In this document: piece by piece, positions 23,527 to 34,400 of the stretch | Layout: every line of letters starts with the position of its first letter | Position numbering within the stretch: position 1 is the first letter of the stretch | Made by a program: the position numbers and the translations under genes | Origin: Nephrocerus scutellatus | Taxonomy: Eukaryota > Arthropoda > Insecta > Diptera > Pipunculidae | Direction: 5' to 3' | DNA length: 64,000 nt | Assembly: GCA_947095585.1 (NCBI GenBank) | Contig: OX352763.1 | Location: 109,471,908 to 109,535,907 of the forward strand | The notes under the pieces: generated by a model | Told to the model about the DNA's origin: nothing | The model's input: the letters and a program-made list of their open reading frames with translations, nothing else | The model's database searches: none

Positions 23527-23880
23527 TAGCAGTTGAGTTTCCGACTAGAGAAAGTTGTAAGGACGGGGGAGTATCAAGACTTTTTGACGTAACTCTATAC
23601 ACCGATGGATGAGATGGAGTCGGTGCTGGAGTGTTCTTAGACAACATTAATCTTTCAAAGTCCTACAAGCTACCCGACTCTGCTTGCATCCATGAAGGAG
23701 TTACATGGATGTTAATAAAAGAAACTCTCATTAATTATCTCTGCAAATATCAAGCTTTAGTGGTCTTCCTACTACGCAAATTGAGCAAACCCTTTTTTAT
23801 TGACCTGCGGAAGCATTCGGAATATGGCATCATCCATCTGATCTCGTACTTTAATGCTACAGGTTGAATATAATCAACGC
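23527..23880 (+). mobile_element. LOA-like family A fragment (RNase H start)
   Basis: Begins directly after the previous element's tail with the EFPTRESCKDGG-type block, then a segment for LYTDG followed by VGAGVFLDNINLSKSYKLPD (23,600-23,680). The same order occurs at 10,780-10,880 and 55,140-55,280. From about 23,840 the sequence (ATCTCGTACTTTAATGCTAC, AGGTTGAATATA) also matches 55,650-55,680, a separate short repeat. 23,881-24,109 shows nothing. Confidence 0.7.
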
Positions 23881-24109
23881 ACCACTCTTCAAACCTACCT
23901 ATCAGCCTTTAGACTGACTGAATAAACTAACGGGCACTTATTTAAGCCTTCAATTCAATGGGATCAGCTCAAGGACTGATGATTGATAAGCACTTTACTT
24001 AATAAAACTTAAAATGTACTTACACTGTCAGCGTCTTACCTAGAATGAAAAGAGAAAATATTTTATTAATAAGGAAATGAAAATATTTTTTTTTTATTTT
24101 ATTCAGAAA

Positions 24110-24990
24110 GTAAAAAAGCACAAGCCCATACAACATCTATAACGGACTCCGATAAGGGGATGGACTGACTTGCGTCCTCTTCAACCCCGCGTTTGAGAAA
24201 GTGATCAGTGACTCTGACGTAATGTGGAGAGGGACAATCCTCTACAAGTCTATCGTTGGTAAAAACCAAAGAGCTGTATAGGAAGCAAAACAAAGAACAT
24301 GGTGGCCACATCTGAGTGTAGAAGATCCAACATTGGTCACTCAATTAAAATAGCGGAGCGCGAATTTAAAGTATCCTTTAACTATCTCGAGTCAACTGTA
24401 GCAGCCGATAACAGTATGGAACCAGAAATATGCGCACGATTGCTCAAAGCCAACGAAACCTATTTTAGTTCGTCAAGACTCTTCAAATCCAGGAATTTAA
24501 CCATAATATCCAAGCTGCTGGTGTATAAGACAATGGTCATACCAGTACTTACATATGGATCCGAGTGGGTGTTACATATGGGTGCTTAGCAAAAAGCATT
24601 CTGACCTCTTAGCCGCGTTCGAGAGAAAAGTCTTACGGAGAATTGTTGGCCCCATATGTGAGGAAGGAGTCTTTACAATGATGGGATCTACGAGCGTTAC
24701 GGCAATGTCGACCTCGTGAAGAGAATTAAGCTCGGTAGGCCCCGGTAGGCAGAACACCTATCTCGCATGAGTCTGCTCGGAAAGTCCTTTGCGGTAAGAT
24801 TTATAGAACATGACAGCGAGGCGGGAAAAGCCTACGCTGAAAGGATTGCTTAGACCCGGAGGCCCAGAGTTTAGGGATGCCAAACTGGATGACATCGGCT
24901 AGAAATCGGGACCGGTGGAGAGACTTTTTGCGGGAGGCCAAGACCGGACACCGGTTGTAGAGCCAAATGTGATGATGATGATTAGAGCAT
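24110..24990 (+). mobile_element. RTE-like family B copy (RT to 3-prime tail)
   Basis: Plus-strand relic. 24,160-24,265 reads GDGLTCVLFNPAFEKVISDS, then a deletion that removes the YADD block before VGKNQRAVQEA. A second deletion leads to CRRSNIGHSIKIAERE. 24,380-24,590 is the thumb/connection (STVAADNSMEPEICARLLKA, LLVYKTMVIPVLTYGSE). 24,600-24,790 has FERKVLRRIVGP, then VDLVKRIKLG. The 3-prime end near 24,990 reads TTGTAGAGCCAAATGTGATG then GATGATT. No functional enzyme could be made. Confidence 0.85.
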
Positions 24991-25149
24991 GCACTCTAAA
25001 AAATTTGCTTAAATCCGCTTAGCTATCCTTTCTACAGTTGCGTGAGAGAAAAAGAATATCAAAAGCAGTGAGAACAATACACGATAACTTAAAATCATCT
25101 TTTTATATTTTTCCTTCAGTTATCAACAGTTTGTGAAGTGCTAACCAGT

Positions 25150-26680
25150 GTCTTAACTAAATCGGATCTTTCTTTAAATTCTTAATTCGTGGAAAATCGA
25201 TAGTATGTAAAAGCGATGTCATCTGCGAACGCTCTGAATCTACCTTTGAAGTTCTGATTAAACAATAAAGCAAAATAAATAAAATTAAGAAGAGAATGGG
25301 GCCCAACGCAGAACTTTGTGATACACCATTCTTCTTCATTCAGCAATATCGTATGTGAACGCTGTGAGATCACCTTTGGAGTTTTGGTTGAACTATAAAT
25401 TAATATAAACTAAGAATAGCTTCGGGCCAAACACGTATCTTGTGGTAAACAATTTTTCACCATGCTTCTTCATTCAGCAATATCATAGAATAGTTACGGT
25501 CCCAACACAGAGCCATGTGGTACACCATTGTTAACCATTCTTCTACATTCATCTTCTAGTATCATTTTCGAAAGCTGTGAAGCCACCTTTAAAGTTTCGG
25601 TGAAGCACTGAATCAATATAAATTTAAAATAGTAAGGAGTCCAACATAAAACCTCGTAGTAAACCATTCTTCGCCATTCTTGTTAATTCAGCAATAACAT
25701 TTGTGAACACTGTGAGATCATCTTTGAAATTATGGTTAAACTACAAGTTAATAAAATTAAATTAAGAACATTAGGGGGCCCAACACAGAAACTTTTAGTA
25801 AACATATGTTCACTTTTTTTCTATATTCAGCTATATCTTCTGTGAACGCTGTAAAGCCACCTTTGAAGTTTTTGGTTAAACAATGAATCAAAATAATAGG
25901 GGGCGCAAAACAAAGCCTTGTGGTAAACCATTCCTCAATTATTCTTTTTCATTCAGCAGTATTATCTGCGAAAGATGTTTAGCAACCCTTAAAGTTTTGG
26001 TTAAACAATGAATCAAAGTAAATTAACAACAGTATGGTGCTCAACACAAAAGCTTGTGGTACATCATTCTATCAATTCATCATCAATTCTTCTTCATATC
26101 ATGTACGAACGCTGTGAGGCCACCTTTAAAGTTTTGGTTAAACAATGTATCAATATTAATTAAGAATAGTAGGACGCCCAACACAGAACCTTATTGTAAA
26201 CCATTCTTCATCCAAATCCGGTTCATTCAGCAATATCATCTGCAAACGCTGTGAGGCCATCATTGAAGTTTTGGCTAAACAATGAATAAGTATTAAAAAA
26301 AAGAATAATAGAGGGCCAAACCCAGAATCTTGCGGTAGACCAATCTTCAACTACTGAGAACTACTGAAAGTCGTATTTATTAACTCTCTAACTCTTTGTT
26401 TCTTATCTTATCTTCAGTTGATCTAAACCTGATCTTAACTAATGATCTAAGAAAGGCGAACCATCTGCGATTTTAGTTGTTTTTCTAAAATTTTAGCAAA
26501 TTAGCAGAGATATAGGTCTATAGCTAGTGAAACTTATTTATTGTCTTTTTTGTATAAGGGAATAACTTCTGCACATTTCATTAACTTTTGAAATTATCCG
26601 CAATGCAATACTTAAGTTAAAAGTTATTAATACGAGGGCCTAGAATCTTTACCGTCTAGCAGACTTCTGATTTGATGGTA
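25150..26680 (-). mobile_element. Jockey/CR1-like element J with internally amplified RT core
   Basis: On the minus strand, 26,680-26,460 encodes the RT fingers (VIPLYKKDNK, SYRPISLL, AKILEKQLKSQMVRL, with frameshifts). From 26,350 down to 25,190 the palm segment is repeated in tandem. Each unit reads approximately NGVPQGSALGPILFLI, then LFNQNFKGRFRAFADDIA. The unit nearest 25,190 runs on into FTYYRFS, as a single-copy RT would. So the array replaced the one normal copy of this segment in an otherwise ordinary element. No endonuclease or 3-prime end was recognised. Confidence 0.75.
25190..26350 (-). repeat. tandem array of about nine 135-bp units coding RT palm motifs
   Basis: The anchor GAACGCTGTGAG (plus strand) or a close variant recurs near 25,227, 25,357, 25,571, 25,706, 25,846, 25,974, 26,109 and 26,245. 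The spacing is 128-140 bp, with one double-length gap that holds a deleted unit at about 25,440-25,500. The modal period, 135 bp, is 45 codons. Each unit spans the PQGS block through FADD of the RT. Units are diverged and carry stops and indels, so no long protein results. Confidence 0.85.
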
Positions 26681-28635
26681 TTTTCTGTAGCGAATGTTTT
26701 TATTTTGTTTCAGCTGGGATAACTCTTCAACGATTGTGACGCTTTTGACGGTGAAATAATATCACTGTTGTGTTTTTTTTTAAAGAATTTGCCATTTTAA
26801 ATATAAAGCCTTATGAAAACCGTCAAGTACATAAAACCAAAGAGTTAGGCACCCTTTTAAAATGTACATACAATTTACATAAAAGCGTTACCATAATTGC
26901 GTTGCATTTTTAATACGTTAAGCTCTCCCCTTTTAATTATTGGAAATCAATTCAGAAAAGTTTTGAGTGCCCAAAATTGCTATATTGCGTGTCCTAATAA
27001 AAGACAATGGGTTTTCGTTTCGGGGGGTTCATCTGACCGCATTCACTGTTGAATCAAGTTTGCATGTTGTTTAATTAAATTACATAATTAAAATGATCAG
27101 AATTCATTATTTTAATTTGCGCATTTTCAGTGGAATAATTATTTTTAATTTATTTTATTTTTTTGTGCGCAGCCCGCAGCGAGGCTTTTAACCAAAAACT
27201 AATGTTTATTTTGCATCATCATCAACTCAAAAGATTAAATTAATTTGTTTTGATGTTACTGCCAGTATATAGAAGAGTACTTATGTGGGTATATGTGCAT
27301 TTACGAGTATTATATGAATGTATCTTTCGGTCTGATGAATAATAAATTAAAGTTATTTCTGCACAAATGCCATTCAATTTTCGTGGCATGCCACCGAAAA
27401 ATGGAAATTTATGGCATAATTATCTGTTGCTCTTATTGCCAACAAATTGCAGTTCTTTGTTGTCGATGGAAAATGCAGTCAGAGGCATCTATAAAAGCTT
27501 AGAAAGACTTGATATCAATGAAGTAATATTTGTTAAAGTTTTTTGGTTAGATCGACCGTAGGCTCGAGTTGTGACACGGGTATTGTGGATGGGTTGGAGG
27601 ATGGGTGGCATGGCATTTCTATATTTCTTTTGAACACAATTTGTTATAAAAGCGCTTTGCTCTCTTTCACAAACAAATTTCGTTCAGTAAAATACCGATA
27701 TTTCAAACTTGTTGTGTAGTATGCTTTTATGTACGTTTTGTTAATAAATTTCTAAATTTGGTTATTATTACGCCTTATAATAATCCGGCCAACTTATCCG
27801 CATAGAGACCATGGCGTTAACGTGAATGCCGGAAAGTGTATGAATATAAAACTGAATAACATCAGCTCGAAATCGCGACGAATAGAGATTTTTCTTCGGA
27901 AATCCACAACAAGAACACGATATAGAGTCAAAGAAAATGTTGATCCTAAACGTATTTTCTAATCACTTTCTCAATAGAAGAAGAATGCTCCTCAGTTCAC
28001 AAATTTAAAAACAGCGTTAGCTCTTCTTTTTCCGATTAGTTAATGCAATTTTGTACTAAGCCTTGCCAAGCTGTTTTCTCAAAAAAGAAGAACTATCATC
28101 CTGGGGGCTTAATTTCTTAAAAAAAATGCAATTGCGCCAAGTCAAAAGTTAAAACCAAATGTTCCTATTATGCAACGGTGTATTTGATTGAACAAACGAC
28201 ACAAAAGATCATCCAAGTATCCTGACAAATTATTTAAACAAATTCAAAAATCGTAAATTTTTATCAAAAGCCTGAATTTGTAGTTGCTCCAGAGGACATG
28301 GCCAACTACGAAAAACCGCACAGAGTCGTCAAAGAATCTTTTGAATAGAAATTTTATCTTTTCTGGCAAATTTCATTTGAAACCAACTCTTACACTCATC
28401 CTGGTGCACTTTTTTGGAAGCTGAATTTTGATTAGCCTATCTGCTCGATAGTTATGTGTGCTTTTTTCGTGTGTAAAACCTGGCACTACACACGAATCCG
28501 GTACGATTCACTGTCAAGTTGTAACGAAGTTCCCATCGTTACAAACCATATGTCTAACGGTTTTCCGCATTGTCCATCCGATCTTTTCATTAGGCACATT
28601 GGATTATGCCTTAACCTAAGCAAAAATGCCAATTG
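26681..28635. other. unassigned AT-rich DNA with a possible solo LTR
   Basis: No coding domain was recognised. 27,570-27,778 has LTR-like traits, listed separately. 28,454-28,639 (+) is open for 61 codons but has no motif. Several short frames at 27,293-27,561 overlap one another and have no support. Confidence 0.45.
27570..27778 (+). promoter_or_regulatory. possible solo LTR or promoter
   Basis: Begins near TGTGACACGGGTATTG. It has TTATAAAAGCGC at 27,643-27,654, CGTTCAGTA at 27,681-27,689 (insect initiator-like) and AATAAA at about 27,742, and it ends near TTATTATTAC. That order (TATA box, initiator, polyA signal) is what an insect LTR shows. However, the TATA-to-initiator distance is about 41 bp rather than about 30, and I found no partner LTR, primer-binding site or target duplication. 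Confidence 0.25.
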
Positions 28636-28639
28636 CTAA

Positions 28640-28850
28640 GACCCAATAAAAAGCAGTAGGAACACAACCGAACGTGTGTAAATTCCGGCAACCACAGAAA
28701 AGCAATGAGCACACAACTGAACGTCAGTGGGCACACAACCGAATTTGCGTAAATTGCCGGCAGTCACAACAAAGTAGTGGGCACACAACCGAACGTGTGT
28801 AAATGCTGGCAACCACAGCCAGCACAGCAGTGGGCAGTGTGTGTGTATAT
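28640..28850 (+). repeat. minisatellite of about 50 bp, four units
   Basis: The unit contains CAGTGGGCACACAACCGAAC, then GTGTGTAAATTCCGGCAACC. Units start near 28,651, 28,701 (shortened), 28,728 and 28,776. The last unit runs into a CAGCACAGCAGTGGGCAGTG stretch. There is no coding role. It lies 300 bp before a different, longer minisatellite. Confidence 0.75.
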
Positions 28851-29149
28851 GCCAAATAAAAATAATATTAATTTATTTTCAAATGTATCGACAAATCATA
28901 AAATTTACACACGGTTTTTGCAGATTATTAGTTAGGTTCGTCATCTTTTGGCCATAAAGTTGTCGATTCTTAACCGAACAAACCAATTGGTGGAAGTTAA
29001 ATATTATTTTTTGTGCGCTGATATCAGCGAATATAAATAATCACAGACCTGGCGACACTCTATAAACCTGCACAACTAAGTGTCCTGGTTGTATTCCACA
29101 GCCAGATATATTTTTCCAGACCTGACGACTGTTTGCCCGCCTCGCTGTC

Positions 29150-29770
29150 TTGCATTATTCTAATAGACCTTCAGCACTCCCCTATCAGCTGTCATGCCTT
29201 GTGTTTATAGACCTTTAGCATTACCCTCTCTGGTATCGTTCCTTGTGCTTATAGACCTTTAACATATACCGCCTCGCTGTCGTGCCTTCTGCTTATAGAC
29301 CTTCAGCATTCCCCTCTACGCTGTCGTGGCTTATGCTTATAGACCTTCAGCATTCCCCTCTCTGCTTTCGTACCTAGTGCTTATAGATCTTCAGCATTCC
29401 CCTCTCCACGGTCGTGTCTTGAGCTTATAGGCTTTCAGCATTCTCCTTTCCACTGTCGTGCCTTGAGCTTATAGGCTTTCAGAATTCTCTTTTCCACTGT
29501 CGTGCCTTGTTCTTGTAGACCGACCTTCAGCGTTCCCCTCTTCGCTGTTGTGGCTTGTGCTTATAGACCTTTAGCATTCCATTCTCTCCGCTGTCGTGCC
29601 TTGTGCTTATAGACCTTCAGCATTCCCCTCTCCACTGTCGTGCATTGTGCTTATAGATCTTCAGCATCCTGCCTCGCTATCGTGCCTTGTGCTTATAGAT
29701 TTTCAGCGTCCCCGCGTTGATGTCGTGCCTTGTGCTTATGGACCTTCAGCATTTCTCCTCTCCGTGATAT
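29150..29770 (+). repeat. minisatellite of about 44 bp, about 14 units
   Basis: The consensus unit runs TTGTGCTTATAGACCTTCAG, CATTCCCCTCTCCGCTGTCG, TGCC. About fourteen units are visible, from TTCTAATAGACCTTCAGCAC at 29,158 to GACCTTCAGCATTTCTCCTC at 29,741, most 42-48 bp long. Units differ by point changes, and a few carry short insertions (for example GACCGACC near 29,520). The array is open in one frame from 29,596 because the unit is pyrimidine-rich, but its length is not a multiple of three, so I do not call a protein. Confidence 0.88.
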
Positions 29771-30539
29771 ACGTAATAAGAAACGGTAATAAATTTAATT
29801 AGAAAATGTATTTTAATTTAAGCTTATATTATAATCCCCGGCTAGACAAACTCCGTTACAACACTTACCGAGGAAAGCTCTTTGCTCAACATAACAAAAT
29901 TATCTGATTCATGGCAATTTTCGGCAGTCAACATCTTATGAATCACTTAACGGAGCTTAAAAACTAATTAGCGTTAAAAGATCCCTCGCTTCCCCATTAT
30001 CCCCGGTTTCTTTACACTAACAGAGTAAGCAATGGGGTGTCTAGAAATTTACTTTTTATATACACTATATAATTTATAGAAGCAGACCCAAAGCGTTTTT
30101 TGTTTGTTCTTCACTTTGTCGCTGTACATCTTTTTTATTTTTTCTCAATCTTTGACAGACGCAAGGTAATTAAAAAGATTTATTATATTATGTGCATAAT
30201 TACGAGTATCTAAGTGTTTTTTTTGTTTACCTCATTACTTAGACGTATTTGTAAGGCAAAGAAAAATTCTGCTAAATAATCAGATTTTAGGGGAACAAAG
30301 ATGAACTGTCTGGAGCTTTTATTAATGCCGAATCGCAAAAGTAGGTAAGAAGAAGTAACATAAATATTACTTTCAACTTAAACTTTAAAGTTTGTTCCTC
30401 CTCTTCAGGCAGAAAAATCAAAAGCTGGTAATATACATAGTGGTAACGATTCTACTCTGCCTCTTCAAATTCTTCTCTTCCACAAAAAACTTTTCTCAAC
30501 TATTCGTTAAGCGATCTGGTATACCAAATATGCAGTCAG
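29771..30539. other. unassigned DNA
   Basis: Nothing recognisable on either strand. The sequence after the minisatellite is AT-rich with no repeat partner in this window. Confidence 0.45.
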
Positions 30540-30745
30540 TGAAGATCTACTCCATTGGCCTTAATCGGTGAAGAAAGCATTACAATAACGGCAATCAAGT
30601 GCTGCCCACAAGGATGCGTCCTATCGCCTCTATTGTAGATATTACTGATGGACCAGCTACTCGCTAGGCTAAAGAAGTGCCTTTTCAGAAACATTAACTA
30701 AGCTGATGGGTTCATGGTAAAGTCGAGAGCATGCAGTGCTCCCGT
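30540..30745 (+). mobile_element. LOA/R1-like RT fragment (near family E)
   Basis: The plus strand reads KCCPQGCVLSPLL, then ILLMDQLLARLKKCLFRNIN and ADGFMVKS. This corresponds to GCPEGGVLSPLLLLLVIDQL and YADDLVLMV of family E, with the catalytic YADD reduced to xADG. About 65 codons remain, and the rest of the element is missing. Confidence 0.7.
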
Positions 30746-30919
30746 TTGAGTTAAAAAACAGAAGATTTCTTGTAAGAAAAGCTAAAGTAACCGGAATTTA
30801 TATTTCAGCAAAAAACTTTTTAAGACATCGTCTTTTAAATGATGTCGAATTTTGATGTGATTTTTAAAGTAGGTACCTGTTAGTAGCTACTTATAATTGA
30901 TTATAATGGTTATTCTAAA

Positions 30920-31640
30920 ATAAAATAATAATAACAAGTTATGCTGAAAATGCGTTCACATTTCGCATTAAAGTGTGGAAGACAAAGAATTATTTCAACT
31001 TTAAATTTTTGGGAAAAGAAATGTATCCCTGTAGTGCATAACCTTCGCAGCCAAATCACAAAATCCTTTAATAGGTTTGCCTTCAATAATTGTTGTCGTT
31101 CATCTTCCTGAAAGTAAGCTGCTAAGTTGTGCCACTCATTTTCAAGATCGACTGAGTGCATACATTTTGCAAAATGGTGACATTGTTGTTGAAGAAAGCT
31201 TATACTCAAAATCTGCAATAATAAAATAATGGACAAGTTCATACCACATATCGAGGACTCTGCAAATACAATTTTACAAGCATAGCCAACGGGTTAGGCT
31301 TAGTTTTAACAATCTCTTACAAGTTCCATTGCTACGTTCTTGACTTTGGGCACATCATTTTGGGTTTCCTATATTACTCATCTCAGAAACTCTTTCAAAT
31401 ACGATGACAAAAGTTTAACGGCAGCACAAGCTGCCAGCGATCCCCTGTGGCAAATACAATACATGACGATAAGGTAATCTGTTTCTTCCTTAAATCTTAA
31501 CTTAAAAGAGATATGCTCTCTAACCATTTTGCAAAAAAGGCACATCCAAAAATGATTTTAATATCCAGCTCATTTTTAGTTTCACAGCTTTTAGAACTTA
31601 ATTACATTGCCTCTGCGGTGCAGTCTAGTGCCATTTGTTC
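30920..31640 (-). mobile_element. hAT transposase relic (C-terminal half)
   Basis: Minus strand. 31,320-31,240 reads LSLTRWLCL, then RVLDMWYELVHYF, the conserved hAT block usually written S-TRW. 31,140-31,050 gives ENEWHNLAAYFQEDERQQLL. 30,990-30,940 reads LPHFNAKCERIFS, the signature of the C-terminal dimerisation domain (LPHSNAxxERxFS). 31,640-31,330 looks like the preceding catalytic region but is broken by stops. No terminal inverted repeats were found. It is clearly different from the hAT piece at 58.5 kb. Confidence 0.75.
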
Positions 31641-31859
31641 CAGCAACTCTATCTTGACTTATCCCTCGTTGTAGTACCGAACGAGAACAGCTAACTTTTG
31701 TCAACTATAGAAAGTTTAAATACTTTTCTTTTAAGTTCTAACGAGTTTTCTCAATTTCTTGAGGTGCCATAACTTTGATTATAATTTCCGTATTTCTGTA
31801 TGTAGTGTAGCTGCATTTTTGGAATCACTAGGACATCCAATGATCCTAATATATACGAG

Positions 31860-33215
31860 TATCTAGAAAATGGTCCACAGAACTAAGATCAACGTTACCA
31901 TCGTCATATTTGGCTTTGCAGCCCTTGCTTCCCGCAAAAAGTCTCTCCACCGGTCACGATTTTGAGCCGATGTCATCCAGTTTTGCATCCCTAAGCTCTG
32001 GGCGTCCTGGTCTATGCCATCCTTCCAGCGTAGGCTTGGCCGGCCTCGCTGTAGTGTTTCATAAATCATACCGCAAAGGACATTCCGAAAAGGAACCTCT
32101 TCTTACGTGTCCTACCCAGCGGAGCATACCGAGCTTAATTCTCTTCACGATGTCTCATTTATGTGCAGCCCCAGATTTCGTGCAGCCTGCTCGATCTGGA
32201 TGAAAGTTTCCTGTACAGCATTTTGGTTTCTACAAACGATGTTAATATCGTATACGTATGCCAGTGTCTGAATGGTCTTAGAGAGGATTGTTCTTCTCGC
32301 CGTTACGTCAGAGTCTCGGATCATTTTCTCTAACGCCAGGTTGAAGAGGACGCAGACCAGTCCATCCCCTTGTCGGAGCCCCTTATAGATGCTGACGGGG
32401 CTTGATAGTGATCCGGATATTTTTACTGAGCTTTCAGCATTGTTTATGGTCAACCTCGTCGTGTCAGTATATTTGGGATACCGAATCTCTCTCTCATGGC
32501 TTTATAAAGTTCTACTCTGGCTATGCTGCAGTAGGCAAGTCTTCTGGCATCGCTTTTTCCTCCCATATTTGCACTTTTATTTCTTGAATTACTTGGTGTA
32601 TTGTGGGCCTCCTATTTTAATCAGCTCCGCTCTTTTTAAGCCGATTTATCGCTCTGCTAATTTCGTCTATGCTTGCTGGCGGCAGCATAGTGTTGTCTTC
32701 GGTCATTGGTGGAGCCTCCAATTCCTCTGTTAGCTGGCCATTTAGCAAGCCATGAAAGTGCTCTTCCCATCGCTCTAAGATGAAATCGGCGATCAGATTA
32801 CCATCTTTGTCTTTGCAGTATGTGCAGCGCGGTGTATATTGCGTCATACCGCGGACTCTTTGGTAGAACTTTCGCGCCTGGTGCGGCTCTATGTACTGTT
32901 CTTGTTCATGGACGACGTTCTTATTCCAGCCTGCTTTCTTTCGCCGATGAACTGTTTTTTCATATCATCTGAGCTCCTTATATTCATCTTCGCGTGCCCG
33001 CGTTTTATGAGACTGTTGCATTGCCCGTTACGCAATGATTTTTACGTCATACTGATGGCAGGCATGGACTTCCCGTTCGACTGATTCAAAGAATTCTTAA
33101 TTTTCATCATCTGGCGAATACTCTGTTGGTATGTGAACGTTTTTGAGGCTTGTGTTTTTAAATCTGCCCGGACACGAAGGATGCATAGCCGTTCATTTAT
33201 TGTTCGGGATAATTT
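31860..33215 (-). mobile_element. RTE-like family B copy (endonuclease piece, RT, C-terminus)
   Basis: Minus strand. 33,200-33,070 is part of the endonuclease (INERLCILRVRADLKTQ, then KNSLNQSNGKSMPA). 32,847-32,617 is the region before RT (YCKDKDGNLIADFILERWEE, ISRAINRLKKSGAD). 32,453-32,150 is RT (YKGLRQGDGLVCVLFNLALE), then LAYVYDINIVCRN, where YADD has decayed to YVYD, and NLGLHINE. 32,070-31,870 is the C-terminus (LQRGRPSLRWKDGIDQDA, then DRWRDFLREARAAKP). A block between 32,610 and 32,455 is shifted. Confidence 0.85.
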
Positions 33216-33274
33216 TAAAAAAAATTTATATGAGAGCACCTCGGCTCTGGGGCCTAGCCACTTACCAATTTTAA

Positions 33275-33340
33275 TAGATCTTCTATCTGAACGCGAAGTT
33301 AATATAGAGAATTTAAAAATAAATTCAAATCAATTTCTCA
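33275..33340 (+). repeat. dispersed repeat end shared with 46.2 kb
   Basis: ACGCGAAGTTAATATAGAGA then ATTTAAAAAT here is nearly identical, over about 30 bp, to the reverse complement of 46,205-46,250. At 46 kb the motif ends a longer dispersed repeat, so this is probably the end of another copy whose body is lost or unrecognised. Confidence 0.5.
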
Positions 33341-33394
33341 TAGAAGTGGAGTAGCAAATTCAATATGGGAACACAGATGTTCAAAAGAAATATC

Positions 33395-33680
33395 CAGATG
33401 CGGGACATCTTGCAAAACATCCGCAGTAACCCTCAACTCGAGCCCACGGTGGTTCGACTATGCCTATCTTCAAACGTACCAATAAATTCAGAGATTCCTT
33501 CTTTAGCTGCATAATAGTTATGTGGAATGAATTGATCGACTCTGTGTTACCGCATTTGTTTGATCTGCAGTCATTTAAGTCACATGTGACTTCCTCTTCC
33601 TAATTTCCTAACGCCCACGCTGTGCATAGCATTATAAGGGTGCAAATCCCTTGACCGTGCGCACATTTTAAAAGAAAAAA
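33395..33680 (+). mobile_element. CR1/Jockey-like family F, 3-prime end
   Basis: Matches the end of the large family F copy at 37.9-38.2 kb: a segment for FRDSFF then MWNELIDSVLP, followed by the 3-prime untranslated motif CTAACGCCCACGCTGTGCAT, AGCATTATAAGGGTGCAAAT. Only about 290 bp remain. The last codons and the untranslated end are the best-preserved part. Confidence 0.75.
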
Positions 33681-33683
33681 ACA

Positions 33684-33815
33684 TCATTAGTAAATAATAA
33701 AAAGAATAATGGGCCTTAATTGACTGCCCTTAGGTACTCCTGATTACATATCGAACATATTGGACTTATAGCCATTTACAACGACAAATAGTACTCTTCC
33801 TATTGGTATTTATCT
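33684..33815 (-). mobile_element. Jockey-like RT scrap
   Basis: The minus strand reads VVVNGYKSNMFDM, then SGVPKGSQLRPIILFII. This is the (V/I)NG...S..SGVPQGS.LGP.LF.. block of Jockey/CR1-type RT, with Q to K and LGP to LRP changes. It is about 40 codons with nothing recognisable around it. Confidence 0.6.
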
Positions 33816-34119
33816 GCATGAGTTATTTACGTATAGAAGTGCCACAAATGTAAATTTTGAGTGACATATTGTTATTGTTTCAATGTCCTACTGGTATCAT
33901 AATGATTTTTATAAAGACCGCCACATACAACCAAAAGGATGGGTCCTGCGCTTTCTTGATAAATCAACTAAACAATCCACATACATATATATTGTGTTTC
34001 TGACCACTTTATGTTAAAGTGGAGTCAATAAGTTTAGATTTAACAGCTCTGTGGCAGTGGAAGCTGACTAAAGTTTCCTTGATTTTCTGGACTCAGTTCG
34101 CGGTGTGCATGAAAGGGAA

Positions 34120-34400
34120 AGTTTCGAATCTATGTAAACAAAAATTTGATTTCTTGCGGTTGTTATTTATGGAAACTCACATTTCCCAACCAATTTTTAT
34201 TAAATTTTCAATGTATATTATGGGCAGATGGAGGAAGGTTATAGGCTATATTATGCCATCTTCCCCCTTCCCGAGGGTGGTGAAATGTAAAATTTTAATA
34301 TCAGCCACATTTACCAACCGATTTTTATGAAGTTTTCAATTTATGTTATTGAAAGGTTGGGGAAGATTTAAGGCCGAATGAACATGAACCCCCATCTTCC
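34120..34400 (+). repeat. two tandem units, about 125 bp each
   Basis: TTTCCCAACCAATTTTTATT then AAATTTTCAATGTATATTAT at 34,184 repeats as TTTACCAACCGATTTTTATG then AAGTTTTCAATTTATGTTAT at 34,308. Each is followed by a GG(A/T)AG.TT.AAGGC or GGTTATAGGC segment. The AAC-CAATTTTxATxAAATTTT theme is also seen at 46.3, 50.84 and 62.09 kb. Confidence 0.55.

Noticed and set aside
27645..27689. Canonical TATA plus initiator core promoter
   Set aside because: The TATA-to-initiator distance is about 41 bp rather than about 30, and there is no downstream gene. Kept only as a low-confidence LTR/promoter candidate.
29596..29802. 68-codon open frame in the 44-bp minisatellite
   Set aside because: It is open only because the unit is pyrimidine-rich. 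The unit length is not a multiple of three, so each repeat shifts frame, and units carry indels.
32389..32733. 114-codon plus-strand open frame
   Set aside because: It lies on the strand opposite to family B RT and is a shadow of that coding sequence. No motif.
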